NCBI RefSeq assembly: GCF_005503365.1
Contig: NZ_SCML01000009.1
Location: 1-64,000, forward strand
DNA: 64,000 nt
DNA from: Hydrogenophaga sp. 2FB
Lineage (GTDB): Bacteria; Pseudomonadota; Gammaproteobacteria; Burkholderiales; Burkholderiaceae_C
Reading direction: 5' to 3'
The notes under the pieces are model-generated. The model worked only from the letters and a program-made list of their open reading frames with translations, did not search any database and was not told the origin of the DNA. The translations under genes were made by a program, and so were the position numbers. Below are positions 26,014 through 36,350 of this stretch, piece by piece (position 1 is the stretch's first letter; each line of letters opens with the position of its first letter).

Positions 26014-26957
26014 GGCGTGGTGCTCCTCACACCCGGGCGGTTGCCGCGCGGCGTCGGGCGCGGCGCGTCGGCGGGCGTGGCCAGCGGCGAAGGCGGCAGC
26101 ACGGCGGCGGTGGAGGCCAGCACCAGCACATGCAGCGTGCCTTGCACGCGCGCCAGCGGCACGCACTGGATGCGCGCAAACGACGAGTCCGCCTGGCGCT
26201 CGACCGAGGTGACGCGCGCCACCGGCAGGCCAGCCGGGTACACGCCGTCCACGCCGCTGGTGGACAGCAGGTCGCCCTCGGCGATGTCGGCGCTGGCCAG
26301 GGTGTAGCGCAGCTCCATGCCATCGCCATTGTTCGAGGGCTGGCCATACGCCACGCTGCGCACGCCGGTGCGCGTGTTGAGCACGGGAATGGCCTGGTCG
26401 CGGTCGATCAGCAGCGTCACTTCGGACATCAGCGGGTAGACCCGCGTCACCTGGCCCAGCACGCCGCTTTCATCCACCACCGGCGAGCCGGCTTCGATAC
26501 CGTGCGTCTGGCCCCGGTCGATCACGATCTTGCGCGAATACGGGTCGGCCGCGTCGTACAGCACCTGCGCGCCCACCGCTTGCGTGCCGATGCGCTCGCG
26601 CATCGCGAGCAGCTCGCGCAGGCGCTGGTTTTCCAGGGTGATCTGTTCGAGCTGCAGGCTGCGCTCGGCCTGCGCCGCGAGGCGCTGCAAGGCCTCGCCC
26701 TCGCTCTTTTGCGCCGCGTGCAGCGAGGTGAAATACCCCCCGGCCATGGAGGCGAACTCCACCGGCTTCAACACCGTCCACTGCACCGGGTAGAGCACCA
26801 TCGCCACCGCGGTGCGGATCGGGTCGGTGAGCTTGAAGCGCAGGTCGGCCACCATGAGAAACAGCGCCACGGCGCTGAACACCACCAGTTTGGACAGTGC
26901 CGACGGCCCCTGTTTGAAAAAGGGCGGCGGGGTGCGGTCCAGGGTGCCCAGTGGCAT
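26010..26957 (-). CDS. mreC: Rod shape-determining protein MreC
   Basis: 315 residues: a cytoplasmic N-terminus, one membrane helix (residues ~22-40), a coiled coil (about residues 80-118, with SEGEALQRLAAQAERSLQLEQITLENQRLRELL) and a two-barrel periplasmic domain (ADPYSRKIVIDRGQTHGIEAGSPVVDESGVLGQV). A Pro-rich tail ends the protein. MreC links MreB to PBP2 in the periplasm. It lies 72 bases downstream of mreB and overlaps mreD. Confidence 0.94.
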   Translation of the reverse strand: MPLGTLDRTPPPFFKQGPSALSKLVVFSAVALFLMVADLRFKLTDPIRTAVAMVLYPVQWTVLKPVEFASMAGGYFTSLHAAQKSEGEALQRLAAQAERSLQLEQITLENQRLRELLAMRERIGTQAVGAQVLYDAADPYSRKIVIDRGQTHGIEAGSPVVDESGVLGQVTRVYPLMSEVTLLIDRDQAIPVLNTRTGVRSVAYGQPSNNGDGMELRYTLASADIAEGDLLSTSGVDGVYPAGLPVARVTSVERQADSSFARIQCVPLARVQGTLHVLVLASTAAVLPPSPLATPADAPRPTPRGNRPGVRSTTP

Positions 26958-27029
26958 GGGGCTCGGGGTGCTGTTCGGAAGTGGTGGAGGAAGAGGGCCG
27001 TCGCGCCGAGGAGGAACGACGGCGGGCGC

Positions 27030-28157
<1,128 letters not shown>

Positions 28158-28214
28158 CTAAGTGATTGATTCCAGGGCGAAAATCGCAACGGCGCACAGG
28201 GCGCGCCGCTAAAC

Positions 28215-28262
28215 CTTGGATAATAACGTATCCCCTGTGTACAACTGCACGCAAAAAGGGGG
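28215..28262. promoter_or_regulatory. Possible overlapping divergent promoters for mreB and gatC
   Basis: On the plus strand TTGGAT-18-TACAAC is a weak sigma70-like pair facing gatC. On the minus strand TTGCGT-18-TACGTT faces mreB. They overlap in the only AT-rich patch of the 272-base gap. Spacing is one base longer than ideal for both, so this is a suggestion. Confidence 0.3.
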
Positions 28263-28345
28263 CAATTGGGCTGTTTACAAGCCGTTTCAGGCGCAATCGC
28301 GAGCCTGTCCGGCATCCCCTCTTTCCACCCGGAACCGTTTCTGTC

Positions 28346-28645
28346 ATGTCCCTGACCCTGTCCGACATCGGGCGCATCGCCAACCTGGCGCGCCTGGAGC
28401 TTTCACCGGCGCACAGCGAAACCATGCTGGCCCAGCTCAATGGCTTCTTCGACATCGTCGAGCAGATGAACGCGGTGGACACCACCGGCGTGGAGCCGCT
28501 GGCCCACCCCACCGCCGTGATCGACCACGTTTCGCTGCGCCTGCGCCCGGACGTGGCGAGCGAGCCGAACAACCGCGAAGCCAACCAGAAAAGCGCGCCC
28601 GCCGTCGAACGCGGCCTGTTCCTCGTGCCCAAGGTGATCGAATGA
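28346..28645 (+). CDS. gatC: Asp-tRNA(Asn)/Glu-tRNA(Gln) amidotransferase subunit C
   Basis: 99 residues from ATG 28346. The pattern [22 protein letters not shown], the [22 protein letters not shown] core and [34 protein letters not shown] are typical GatC. It wraps around GatA and stabilises the GatCAB complex that amidates mischarged tRNAs. First gene of gatCAB; its stop overlaps the gatA start (ATGA). Confidence 0.96.
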   Translation: MSLTLSDIGRIANLARLELSPAHSETMLAQLNGFFDIVEQMNAVDTTGVEPLAHPTAVIDHVSLRLRPDVASEPNNREANQKSAPAVERGLFLVPKVIE

Positions 28646-30132
28646 ACGAGTTGCACACCCTGGGCGTGGCCGAACTCGCGGCCGCCATCGCCGACAAGAA
28701 AACCAGCAGCCTTGAAACCGCGCAGCACCTGCTGGCGCGCGCGAAGCAGCACGCCGCGCTCGGCGCCTACCTGTCCTTCAACGAAGACACCACCCTGGCG
28801 CAGGCCCGCGCGGCGGATGCGCGCGTTGCCGCCGGCGAGCGCAGCCCGCTCCTGGGCGTGCCGCTGGCCCACAAGGACATCTTTGTCACCAAGGACTTTC
28901 CCACCACCGCTGGCTCGAAAATGATCGAGGGCTACCAGAGCCCGTTCGACGCGACCGTGGTGCAGCGCCTGGCCGCGCAGGGCGCGGTCACGCTGGGCAA
29001 GCTCAACTGCGACGAGTTCGCCATGGGCGGCAGCAACGAGAACTCCGCCTATGGCGCGGCGCACAACCCCTGGGACACCAGCCGCGTGCCGGGCGGTTCG
29101 TCGGGTGGTTCCGCCGTGGCCGTGGCAGCGCGCCTGGCGCCCGCCGTCACCGGCACCGACACCGGTGGTTCGATCCGCCAGCCCGCCAGCTTCTGCGGCA
29201 TCACCGGCATCAAGCCCACCTACGGTCGCTGCTCGCGCTACGGCATGGTGGCGTTTGCGTCGAGCCTGGACCAGGCGGGCCCGATGGCGCGCAGCGCCAC
29301 CGATTGCGCCGTGCTCCTGAGCGCCATGGCCGGACCCGACATCGACCGCGATTCCACCAGCCTGGACCACCCGGCCGAGGACTACACCACGCTGCTGGGC
29401 AAACCCCGCGAAGGCGCCACCGCAGCGCAACCACTCAAGGGCCTGCGCATCGGCTTGCCGAAAGAGTTCTTTGGCGAAGGCTGCGCGCCCGACGTGGTGG
29501 CCACCGTGCGCGCCGCGCTGGCCGAATATGAAAAGCTGGGTGCCACGCTGGTCGACGTGTCGCTGCCGCGCACCGAGCTGTCCATCCCGGTCTACTACAT
29601 CATCGCGCCCGCCGAAGCCAGCTCCAACCTCAGCCGTTTCGACGGCGTGAAGTTCGGCCACCGCGCCGCGAAGTACGACGACCTGATCGACATGTACAAG
29701 AAGTCGCGCAGCGAAGGCTTCGGCCCCGAGGTGCAGCGCCGCATCATGATCGGCACCTACGTGCTGAGCCACGGTTACTACGACGCCTATTACCTGCAAG
29801 CGCAAAAGATCCGCCGCCTGATCGCGCAGGACTTCCAGGCCGCGTTCGCGCAGTGCGACCTGATCGCTGGCCCCGTCGCGCCCACCGTGGCGTGGAAGAT
29901 CGGCGAGAAGAGCAACGACCCGGTGGCCAACTACCTGGCCGACATCTACACCCTCTCCACCAGCCTCGCCGGCCTGCCCGGCATGAGCGTGCCGGCCGGC
30001 TTCGGCGCGGGCGGCATGCCCGTGGGCCTGCAGCTCGTGGGCAACTATTTCCAGGAAGGTCCGCTGCTGCAGGCCGCGCACGCTTTCCAGCAAGCGACCG
30101 ACTGGCACACGCGTGCACCGCAAGGCTATTGA
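28642..30132 (+). CDS. gatA: Asp-tRNA(Asn)/Glu-tRNA(Gln) amidotransferase subunit A
   Basis: 496 residues, an amidase-signature enzyme that releases ammonia from glutamine (or asparagine) for tRNA-dependent amidation. The Ser-cisSer-Lys triad is visible: Lys78 in VPLAHKD, Ser153 in PGGSSGGSA and Ser177 in [11 protein letters not shown]. The C-terminal half is normal, with [27 protein letters not shown] and GNYFQEG. It overlaps gatC by 4 bases and ends one base before the gatB start codon. Confidence 0.97.
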   Translation: MNELHTLGVAELAAAIADKKTSSLETAQHLLARAKQHAALGAYLSFNEDTTLAQARAADARVAAGERSPLLGVPLAHKDIFVTKDFPTTAGSKMIEGYQSPFDATVVQRLAAQGAVTLGKLNCDEFAMGGSNENSAYGAAHNPWDTSRVPGGSSGGSAVAVAARLAPAVTGTDTGGSIRQPASFCGITGIKPTYGRCSRYGMVAFASSLDQAGPMARSATDCAVLLSAMAGPDIDRDSTSLDHPAEDYTTLLGKPREGATAAQPLKGLRIGLPKEFFGEGCAPDVVATVRAALAEYEKLGATLVDVSLPRTELSIPVYYIIAPAEASSNLSRFDGVKFGHRAAKYDDLIDMYKKSRSEGFGPEVQRRIMIGTYVLSHGYYDAYYLQAQKIRRLIAQDFQAAFAQCDLIAGPVAPTVAWKIGEKSNDPVANYLADIYTLSTSLAGLPGMSVPAGFGAGGMPVGLQLVGNYFQEGPLLQAAHAFQQATDWHTRAPQGY

Positions 30133-30133
30133 C

Positions 30134-31600
30134 ATGAGCTCCAGCAAATCCCTTCTGGTGGGCGGCTACGAAGTCGTCATCGGCTTCGAAACCCATACCC
30201 AGCTCGCCACACAATCGAAGATCTTCAGCCGCGCGCCCACCGCGTTCGGTGCCGAGCCCAACACGCAGGCCAGCGCGGTCGACCTGGCCTTGCCCGGCAC
30301 GCTGCCCGTGATGAACAAGGCGGCGGTCGAACTCGCCATCCGCCTGGGCCTGGCGCTCGGTTCGCACATCGCCGAGCAAAGCGTGTTCGCGCGCAAGAAC
30401 TATTTTTACCCCGACCTGCCCAAGGGCTACCAGATCAGCCAGTTCGAGATCCCGGTGGTGCAGGGCGGCGAGGTGTCGTTCTTCCTCGGTGACGAAAAGA
30501 AGACCGTGCGCCTCGTGCGCGCGCACCTCGAGGAAGACGCGGGCAAATCGCTGCACGAAGACTCAGCACTCGGAGGTGGGGGCCAGAGCGGCATCGACCT
30601 CAACCGCGCCGGCACGCCGCTGCTGGAGATCGTGACCGAGCCCGACATGCGCTCCAGCGCCGAGGCCGTGGCCTACGCGAAAGAGCTGCACAAGATCGTG
30701 ACCTGGATCGGCATCTGCGACGGCAACATGCAGGAAGGCTCGTTCCGCTGCGACGCCAACGTGTCGGTGCGCAAACCCGGCGCGCCGCTGGGCACGCGCC
30801 GCGAGATCAAGAACCTGAACAGCTTCAAGTTCATGCAGCAGGCCATCGACTACGAGGTGCGCTGGCAGATCGAGCAGATCGAAGACGGCCACGCGATCCA
30901 GCAGGCCACCGTGCTGTTCGATCCCGACACCGGCGAGACGCGCGCGATGCGGACCAAGGAAGATGCGGCCGACTACCGCTACTTTCCCGATCCCGATCTG
31001 CCGCCGCTCGTGATCGGGCGCGACTGGGTTGAACAGGTGAAGGCGGGCATGCCCGAGTTGCCGCGCGCCATGGCCGATCGGCTTGTGGCGGACTACGGCC
31101 TGCCCGAGTACGACGCGACCACGCTCACGCAGAGCCCCGCGATGGCGGCTTACTTCGAAACCGCGGCCAAGGCCAGCGGACAAGCCAAACTGATCAGCAA
31201 CTGGATCATGGGCGAGGTCTCGCGCCGGCTCAACGCCGACGAAGGCGATATCGCCAGCGCGCCGGTGAACGCCGCGCAGCTGGCCGCGCTGATCGGGCGC
31301 ATCGCCGACGGCACGGTGTCGAACAACGCGGCCAAGCAGGTCTTCGACGCGCTGTGGACCGGCGAAGGCAGCGACGTCGACGCCATCATCGAAGCCAAAG
31401 GCCTCAAGCAGATGAACGACAGCGGCGCGCTGGAAAAAATCATCGACGAGGTGATGGCCGCCAACGCCGACAACGTGGCCCAGTTCCGCGCCGGCAAAGA
31501 GAAGGCGTTCAACGCGCTGGTCGGTCAGGTCATGAAGGCGAGCAAGGGCAAGGCCAACCCGCAGCAGGTGAACGACCTGTTGCGCCAGAAACTGGGTTGA
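30134..31600 (+). CDS. gatB: Asp-tRNA(Asn)/Glu-tRNA(Gln) amidotransferase subunit B
   Basis: 488 residues from ATG 30134. The kinase-like cradle domain shows [14 protein letters not shown], the GatB signature [14 protein letters not shown] and the phosphate-binding region around [11 protein letters not shown] and [22 protein letters not shown]. The C-terminal YqeY/tail domain (residues ~350-488) ends in [20 protein letters not shown]. It activates the tRNA-bound Asp/Glu side chain with ATP. Last gene of gatCAB, followed by a dyad. Confidence 0.97.
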   Translation: MSSSKSLLVGGYEVVIGFETHTQLATQSKIFSRAPTAFGAEPNTQASAVDLALPGTLPVMNKAAVELAIRLGLALGSHIAEQSVFARKNYFYPDLPKGYQISQFEIPVVQGGEVSFFLGDEKKTVRLVRAHLEEDAGKSLHEDSALGGGGQSGIDLNRAGTPLLEIVTEPDMRSSAEAVAYAKELHKIVTWIGICDGNMQEGSFRCDANVSVRKPGAPLGTRREIKNLNSFKFMQQAIDYEVRWQIEQIEDGHAIQQATVLFDPDTGETRAMRTKEDAADYRYFPDPDLPPLVIGRDWVEQVKAGMPELPRAMADRLVADYGLPEYDATTLTQSPAMAAYFETAAKASGQAKLISNWIMGEVSRRLNADEGDIASAPVNAAQLAALIGRIADGTVSNNAAKQVFDALWTGEGSDVDAIIEAKGLKQMNDSGALEKIIDEVMAANADNVAQFRAGKEKAFNALVGQVMKASKGKANPQQVNDLLRQKLG

Positions 31601-31610
31601 TCAAGCGGAC

Positions 31611-31635
31611 GTGGGGCCCGAGCGATCGGCCCCAC
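31611..31635. terminator. Hairpin between convergent gatB and DUF4124 genes
   Basis: GTGGGGCC-N9-GGCCCCAC forms a perfect 8-bp stem 10 bases after the gatB stop and 6 bases before the stop of the convergent gene. It lacks a T run on either side, so it is at best a weak bidirectional terminator. Confidence 0.5.
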
Positions 31636-31641
31636 ACAGGC

Positions 31642-32337
31642 TCAACGCGGTGGGGCGGTGTTGCTGCCCGCGCGAGGGCCACCCGCAGCGACCCACAGCT
31701 GCTTGAGCTTGACCAGTTCTTCGTCGAAACGCGCGTTGACGCGCTGCTTCTCCTGGGCCTGCTCTTCCAGGAAGCGTTTCTGCACCAGCATCTGCTTCTC
31801 GTTGTCTTCCACCTTGCGCTTGAGCCAGTTGGGCGCCTTCGACACGTCGCCTTTGTAGAACTCCATTTCGGTGCTGATGTCCTTGCGCTGCGCGACCAGC
31901 GCGAGTTCGCGCTTGTTCACCGCGCCGATCACCTCGTCGATCTGCGCTATGGCGTCCGCCCGTTCCTTGTCGTGCACACCCTGGTTGGGGTAGCGGATCA
32001 GCAGGGCGCGATCGCGCCGCTTTTCTTCCTGAATGCGGGCCTGCTGCTCGGCTTCCAGTTTGCGCTGGGCATCAAGCCGCGCGCGCTCGTCGGCGGTGTA
32101 GCTCGGTGGAATGGTCTTGACGACGGTGCCGCTCTTGCCGAGCTGGTTTTGTTCCCGGTCCAGGCACTCGACGATGGGACGGTCCGACGTGAGGCGACGG
32201 CCCTTGGCGTCCACGCAGCTGTAGATCTGCGCCTGCGCCGCCGTGCTCCACAGGCCGGCGCCCAGCAGCAGTGCACAACAACGTGCCATGCCCGGACGCT
32301 GGCGCTGAAAGGAGAGCGGATGCGGGTGGTTGGGCAT
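31642..32337 (-). CDS. DUF4124 domain secreted protein with coiled-coil region
   Basis: 231 residues from ATG 32337, or 215 from ATG 32289, which places the signal peptide (MARCCALLLGAGLWSTAAQA) at the very start. After cleavage comes QIYSCVDAKGRRLTSDRPI, the DUF4124 pattern, then a long charged helical segment (ERARLDAQRKLEAEQQARIQEEKRR...KQMLVQKRFLEEQAQEKQRVNARF). The function of DUF4124 proteins is not established; they are common periplasmic proteins of beta/gammaproteobacteria. It follows pyrE on the same strand with a 12-base gap. Confidence 0.8.
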   Translation of the reverse strand: MPNHPHPLSFQRQRPGMARCCALLLGAGLWSTAAQAQIYSCVDAKGRRLTSDRPIVECLDREQNQLGKSGTVVKTIPPSYTADERARLDAQRKLEAEQQARIQEEKRRDRALLIRYPNQGVHDKERADAIAQIDEVIGAVNKRELALVAQRKDISTEMEFYKGDVSKAPNWLKRKVEDNEKQMLVQKRFLEEQAQEKQRVNARFDEELVKLKQLWVAAGGPRAGSNTAPPR

Positions 32338-32349
32338 GGGTGGGGCGGT

Positions 32350-33078
32350 TCAGGCGACGCCGTAGCGTTGACGGTAGGCCAGAACGCGTTCGCGGTGTGC
32401 GTCGTGCTCGCCTCCCGTTTGTCGGGACAGATACTGCAGCAAATCGGCGAGCCTCGCAATCGTGCAAACCTGCATACCCAGCTCGCGCTGAACGTACTGC
32501 ACGGCGCTGTGGTCCACGTCCTGCACGCGCCCGTCGGGCCCGACCTCGGTGGCCTTTTCCTGGCGGTCCAGCGCGATCGCGATCGCGTGCGGCACGGCAC
32601 CGGCGGCGCGGATCAGCGCGATCGACTCGCGTGCCGCGGTGCCGGCGGACATCACGTCGTCGACGATCAGCACACGGCCTTTGAGCGGCGCGCCCACCAG
32701 CGTGCCGCCCTCGCCGTGGTCCTTGGCCTCCTTGCGGTTGTACGCAAACGGCACATTGCGGCCCAGCCGCGCGAGTTCGATCGATACGGCCGCGCCCAGC
32801 GGAATGCCCTTGTAGGCCGGACCGAAGATCATGTCGAACTCAATGCCGCTGGCCACCAGGGCGTTTGCATAGAATTGCGCGAGCCGACCCAGCTTGGCGC
32901 CGTCGTCGAACAAGCCCGCGTTGAAGAAATACGGGCTCATGCGCCCGGCTTTGGTCTTGAATTCGCCAAAGCGCAGCACGCCGGCTTCGACGCAAAACCG
33001 CACGAACTCCTGCGCCAGCGCAGCAGAAGCATCCTCATCTGGCGCGCCCGCTTGCGCCGCGCTTGTACCCAACACCAT
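32350..33078 (-). CDS. pyrE: Orotate phosphoribosyltransferase
   Basis: 242 residues; ATG 33078 has a Shine-Dalgarno AAGGA seven bases upstream. The core matches PyrE: FGEFKTKAGRMSPYFFNAGLFDDG, the YKGIPLGAAVSIEL region, FAYNRKEAKDHGEGG loop and PRPP motif RVLIVDDVMSAGTA. It makes orotidine 5'-phosphate from orotate and PRPP in UMP synthesis. It has ~20 extra N-terminal residues relative to E. coli PyrE. Its start codon overlaps that of the divergent exonuclease gene. Confidence 0.95.
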   Translation of the reverse strand: MVLGTSAAQAGAPDEDASAALAQEFVRFCVEAGVLRFGEFKTKAGRMSPYFFNAGLFDDGAKLGRLAQFYANALVASGIEFDMIFGPAYKGIPLGAAVSIELARLGRNVPFAYNRKEAKDHGEGGTLVGAPLKGRVLIVDDVMSAGTAARESIALIRAAGAVPHAIAIALDRQEKATEVGPDGRVQDVDHSAVQYVQRELGMQVCTIARLADLLQYLSRQTGGEHDAHRERVLAYRQRYGVA

Positions 33079-33880
33079 GGAGAAGTCCTTGTTCAAATTG
33101 ACCAGCCTCAACCTCAATGGCATTCGCTCCGCCACCACGAAAGGGTTGGAGAAGTGGCTGTCCACACACGCGCCCGATTGTATTTGTGTGCAGGAAGTGA
33201 AATGCCAGGCCAGCGATGTGACGGGCCGCTTCGAGGAAATGGCGGGGCTCAAAGGCCATTTCCATTTCGCACAGAAGAAGGGCTACTCGGGCACCGGGGT
33301 GTACACGCGCCACGAACCGAGCGACGTGCTGATCGGCTTCGGCTCCACCGAGTTCGATGCCGAGGGCCGCTTCACCGAACTGCGCTTCGACACGCCCCAG
33401 CGCAAGCTCTCCATTCTCAGCGTCTACTTCCCCAGCGGCTCGTCCGGCCCGGAGCGGCAGGAAGCCAAGTACCGTTTTCTGGCCGACTTCTACCCGCACC
33501 TGCAGGGGCTCAAGAACGGGCGCGAGTTCATCCTGTGCGGTGACGTGAACATCGCCCACCAGGAAAAGGACCTGAAGAACTGGCGCAGCAACCAGAAGAA
33601 CAGCGGTTTCCTGCCCGACGAGCGCGCCTGGATGACCAAGCTGCTGGACGCGGGCGGCATGGTCGATGTGTACCGCCACCTGCAACCCGACACCACCGAC
33701 GCCTGCTACACGTGGTGGAGCAACCGCGGCCAGGCCTACGCGAACAACGTGGGGTGGCGGCTGGACTACCACCTGGCCACACCGGCGCTGGCGGCACTGG
33801 CGCGCAGCGAGTCGATCTACAAGACCGAGAAGTTCTCCGACCACGCGCCGATCACGATCGGCTACGACTTCACGTTGTGA
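33077..33880 (+). CDS. Exodeoxyribonuclease III (AP endonuclease family)
   Basis: 267 residues if ATG 33077 is used. A TTG at 33089 with GGAG six bases before it is a good alternative and would put the family's conserved FKLTSLNLNGIRS at the extreme N-terminus. Metal and catalytic residues of the EEP fold are visible: NLNG, the Glu in VQEVK, CGDVNIAH, the W-R-LDYHLA block and SDHAPI at the end. It repairs abasic sites and trims 3' ends. It is an Xth/ExoA-type enzyme; the exact symbol is uncertain. Confidence 0.9.
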   Translation: MEKSLFKLTSLNLNGIRSATTKGLEKWLSTHAPDCICVQEVKCQASDVTGRFEEMAGLKGHFHFAQKKGYSGTGVYTRHEPSDVLIGFGSTEFDAEGRFTELRFDTPQRKLSILSVYFPSGSSGPERQEAKYRFLADFYPHLQGLKNGREFILCGDVNIAHQEKDLKNWRSNQKNSGFLPDERAWMTKLLDAGGMVDVYRHLQPDTTDACYTWWSNRGQAYANNVGWRLDYHLATPALAALARSESIYKTEKFSDHAPITIGYDFTL

Positions 33881-33907
33881 CGGCGGGACGCGCCGCGGAC
33901 GGCGGCG

Positions 33908-34549
33908 CTACCAGCGCAGCAAGCGAGGCCCTACCAAGGCGCCGGCCACCACCGGCAGCAGCATGCCCAGCACGTACCAGATGGCGATGAAGGGCGCGGC
34001 GAGTTCGGGGCAATGGATGGCATAAACCGCCGCGCCACACGCACCGCCCAGCGCCCCCGCGCCAGCGCCAGCCAGTGCGGGACGTACCGGGGCCATGGAC
34101 CGCAGCACCCAGATCGCCGCGAGGAACACCGGTAGCGACAACACCGCGATGTTTTCCGCGCACACCCGCCAGGTTCGGCTCAGCACCAGGGTGGGCATGT
34201 CGCTGGTCGGGGCCTGCAGGAGCACCACCAGCCCGAGCGCCCAGAGAAAGGCGATGGGCACGACCCAGGCGGCCCACGCCACGCGCGTGTCGGCGCCGGG
34301 TCGACCCAACCGGGCGACCAAGGGCAAGGCCACCAGCGCCATCAGCAATGGCGTGCCGAACTTCACCCAGAACATGGGCTGGGCAAGGTACGCCTTGAGC
34401 GCCGGGTTGACGCCCAGCACGGTGCCCATGAGGAGCACCGAGATCGGCACGGCGACCAGCAGGCCCAGTGCCAGCCGCCGCGCGGCGACGTGGCGCTGCA
34501 CCGGCACGGTATCGCTCGCCAACAGGTCGATGAGGTCGTCGGTCTTCAT
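33908..34549 (-). CDS. NrsF-type (DUF1109) membrane anti-sigma factor
   Basis: 213 residues with a short cytoplasmic N-terminus (MKTDDLIDLLASDTVPVQRHVAARRL) and six membrane segments, the DUF1109 architecture. In Caulobacter and relatives NrsF holds the ECF factor SigF at the membrane and releases it on heavy-metal or oxidative stress; a pair of cysteines is implicated there. Here cysteines are seen in WRVCAENIAVL, GACGAAV and IHCPEL. Its start overlaps the sigma-factor stop by 4 bases, the expected sigma/anti-sigma coupling. Confidence 0.85.
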   Translation of the reverse strand: MKTDDLIDLLASDTVPVQRHVAARRLALGLLVAVPISVLLMGTVLGVNPALKAYLAQPMFWVKFGTPLLMALVALPLVARLGRPGADTRVAWAAWVVPIAFLWALGLVVLLQAPTSDMPTLVLSRTWRVCAENIAVLSLPVFLAAIWVLRSMAPVRPALAGAGAGALGGACGAAVYAIHCPELAAPFIAIWYVLGMLLPVVAGALVGPRLLRW

Positions 34550-35151
34550 GGGGATACCTTTGCGCCGGGCTTCGGCAGGGCGGCGATGCGGACTGCCAAG
34601 GCCTTCAGCCCGCGGTGGATGCCGATCTTCACGGCCGATTCGGACATGCCCGTCTCGCGCGCCACGTCGGCCACCGAGCGCCCTTCCAGCTTGACCTGTT
34701 CGATGGGCAGGCGCTGGCGCTCGGGCAGGGTGGCGAGCAACTGGTCCAGGTCGCGCCGCGCTTCGGCGGCTTCGCTGTTCGAGGTGTCGAACAAGGCGTT
34801 CTCGCCGTCGTCCAACGGGTCGTGCAGTGCCTCGCGCACCTGGCGCGCGCGCAGCAGATCGATGGTCTTGTAGCGCGCGATGGCGTGCACCCAGGCGGTC
34901 ACCGGCTGGTCGGATTGGTAGGTGTGGCGCTGGTTGTGAATCGCCAGCAGGGTGTCTTGCACGAGGTCCTCCACGTCATCAGGCCAACCGGACAGGCGCC
35001 GGCGGTAGAACGACCGCAAGCGGGTGCCCAACAACTGAAGGAAACGGCGGTACGACGCCGCGTCGCCGTCCAGGCCGGCGAGCATCAGGCTGCGCAGCGT
35101 CTGTTCGGTGTGGGCGTGCGCCGCATCGTTGCTGGACGAAAGTCGTTCCAT
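34546..35151 (-). CDS. ECF RNA polymerase sigma factor, SigF-like
   Basis: 201 residues. Region 2 is visible as DDVEDLVQDTLLAIHNQRHTY...VTAWVHAIARYKTIDLLR and region 4 as LPERQRLPIEQVKLEGRSVADVARETGMSESAVKIGIHRGLKAL. The DLVQDTLLAIH and AVKIGIHRG forms are typical of the ECF group paired with NrsF/DUF1109. It is co-transcribed with the anti-sigma gene. A GTAACC-N16-CGAA element, the published SigF motif, stands upstream of the whole minus-strand block, so it may drive its own expression. Confidence 0.9.
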   Translation of the reverse strand: MERLSSSNDAAHAHTEQTLRSLMLAGLDGDAASYRRFLQLLGTRLRSFYRRRLSGWPDDVEDLVQDTLLAIHNQRHTYQSDQPVTAWVHAIARYKTIDLLRARQVREALHDPLDDGENALFDTSNSEAAEARRDLDQLLATLPERQRLPIEQVKLEGRSVADVARETGMSESAVKIGIHRGLKALAVRIAALPKPGAKVSP

Positions 35152-35242
35152 GGGAGCCGCAGCTTACACGGGGCCCTTGAACCCCGTGAAGGGGCTTGCA
35201 GTTGGCCGGCGTGACCGGCCTTGGCGCAAGCGGCTGACCGCT

Positions 35243-35473
35243 TTACTTCTTCATCTCGTCCTTTTTCATCATGTCGTCTTTCTTCATGGCGTCCTTTTTC
35301 ATCGCATCGCCCTTGGCCATGCTGTCCTTGGACATGGGGTCCTTCTTCATGGCGTCCTTGGACATCGAGTCCTTGGCCATGCCGTCCTTCTTCATCATGT
35401 CGTCGGCCGCGAAGGCCGAGACGGAGGCGGCGGCCAGGCAGGCGGCGAGCAGGGCGGTGTTGAGCTTGTTCAT
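35243..35473 (-). CDS. Secreted pentapeptide MXKDX repeat protein
   Basis: 76 residues from ATG 35473: signal peptide (MNKLNTALLAACLAAASVSAFA) and then almost nothing but ~10 repeats of Met-X-Lys-Asp-X (MKKDG, MAKDS, MSKDA and so on), some with an extra Met or Gly. Met and Asp/Lys make up most of the mature chain, giving an extended, charged, methionine-rich periplasmic peptide. The family is known by this repeat but has no proven function. The methionines could act as an oxidation sink or bind soft metals, which would fit its place between a molybdoenzyme and a stress sigma factor; that is inference. Confidence 0.88.
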   Translation of the reverse strand: MNKLNTALLAACLAAASVSAFAADDMMKKDGMAKDSMSKDAMKKDPMSKDSMAKGDAMKKDAMKKDDMMKKDEMKK

Positions 35474-35558
35474 GGTGAGCGTCCTAGTAAGGTCAAAAAA
35501 TGCGCCGTGGTCCGGAATGGGCACGGTCGCGCCGTCTGCGGCGATGAGCACAACCTGC

Positions 35559-36350
35559 TCAACTCCCGCCGAACCAGTTGTAGCCCTGGTCTTCCCAGTA
35601 GCCACCCGGATAGGTGTTGGTGACGAACATCGCCATGATGTTTTTCGGGTTCTTGTAGCCCAGCTTGGTGGGCATGCGCAGCTTCATCGGGAAGCCGTAC
35701 TTCGGCGGCAGGGGCGCGCCGTCGCAGGTGAGCGCGAGCAGGGTTTGCGGGTGCAGGGCGGTCGCCATGTCGATGCTGGTGAAGTAGTCGTCGGCGCACT
35801 TGAAGCCGACGTATTTCGCGCTCAGGTCCGCGCCGATGCGGCGCAGGAAATGGGCGAACGGCACGCCGCCCCAGCGGCCGATCGCGCTCCAACCCTCCAC
35901 GCAGATGTGCCGCGTGATCTGCTCCTGTTGCGGCATCGCGCGCAACGCGTCCAGTGTCCAGCGCTGCTTGTCGGCCACCAGCCCCGTGACCTCCAGGCGG
36001 TAGCCGTCTTCCTTCACCACCCGCACCTCGTCTTCGCCGTAGTAGGCGTTGAAAGGAAAGGGCCGCGTGATCTCGGCTTCACCGTAGGTGGGCGCCAGCC
36101 GGTTCGGATCGAACAACCAGCCCTGGGCGTGGTCGTTGAAGCGCGAGATGTGGCCCAGCACGGCCTCGACGTCTTCGTGGTCGCTGATGCTGCAACCGGT
36201 CAGCAGCGACAGGCCACCCAGCGTCAGGGAGGTGCGCAAAAAGTCGCGACGGGCCGCCGGGGCCATGCGTTTTTCGAGCAGCTTGCGTGCGTCGAGCAAG
36301 ACCGCATCGGCGTCGATGTGGGGCAACACGCGGCGTTTGAACAGGTTCAT
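35559..36350 (-). CDS. Molybdopterin-dependent oxidoreductase, YedY/MsrP- and sulfite-oxidase-like
   Basis: 263 residues. A twin-arginine signal (ARRDFLRTSLTLGGLSLLTGC) ends in a lipobox-like Cys, so it may be a Tat-exported lipoprotein. The Mo-ligand cysteine is in ITRHICVEGWSAIGRWGGVPFAHFL, and KYGFPMKLRMPTKLGYKNPKNI is typical of the fold. Relatives reduce methionine sulfoxide in periplasmic proteins or oxidise sulfite. Its stop-start overlap with the b-type cytochrome gene indicates that the cytochrome exchanges electrons with it. In Caulobacter a YedY-like gene belongs to the SigF regulon, matching the neighbouring SigF-like factor here. Confidence 0.88.
   Translation of the reverse strand: MNLFKRRVLPHIDADAVLLDARKLLEKRMAPAARRDFLRTSLTLGGLSLLTGCSISDHEDVEAVLGHISRFNDHAQGWLFDPNRLAPTYGEAEITRPFPFNAYYGEDEVRVVKEDGYRLEVTGLVADKQRWTLDALRAMPQQEQITRHICVEGWSAIGRWGGVPFAHFLRRIGADLSAKYVGFKCADDYFTSIDMATALHPQTLLALTCDGAPLPPKYGFPMKLRMPTKLGYKNPKNIMAMFVTNTYPGGYWEDQGYNWFGGS

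Noticed and set aside
31601-31641. A classical intrinsic terminator after gatB
   Set aside because: The GTGGGGCC dyad is perfect but no T-run follows on either strand, so it is listed only as a hairpin.
35152-35242. A second SigF-type promoter directly before the sigma gene
   Set aside because: Only partial matches to GTAACC or CGAA with wrong spacing were found in this gap and in 35474-35558.
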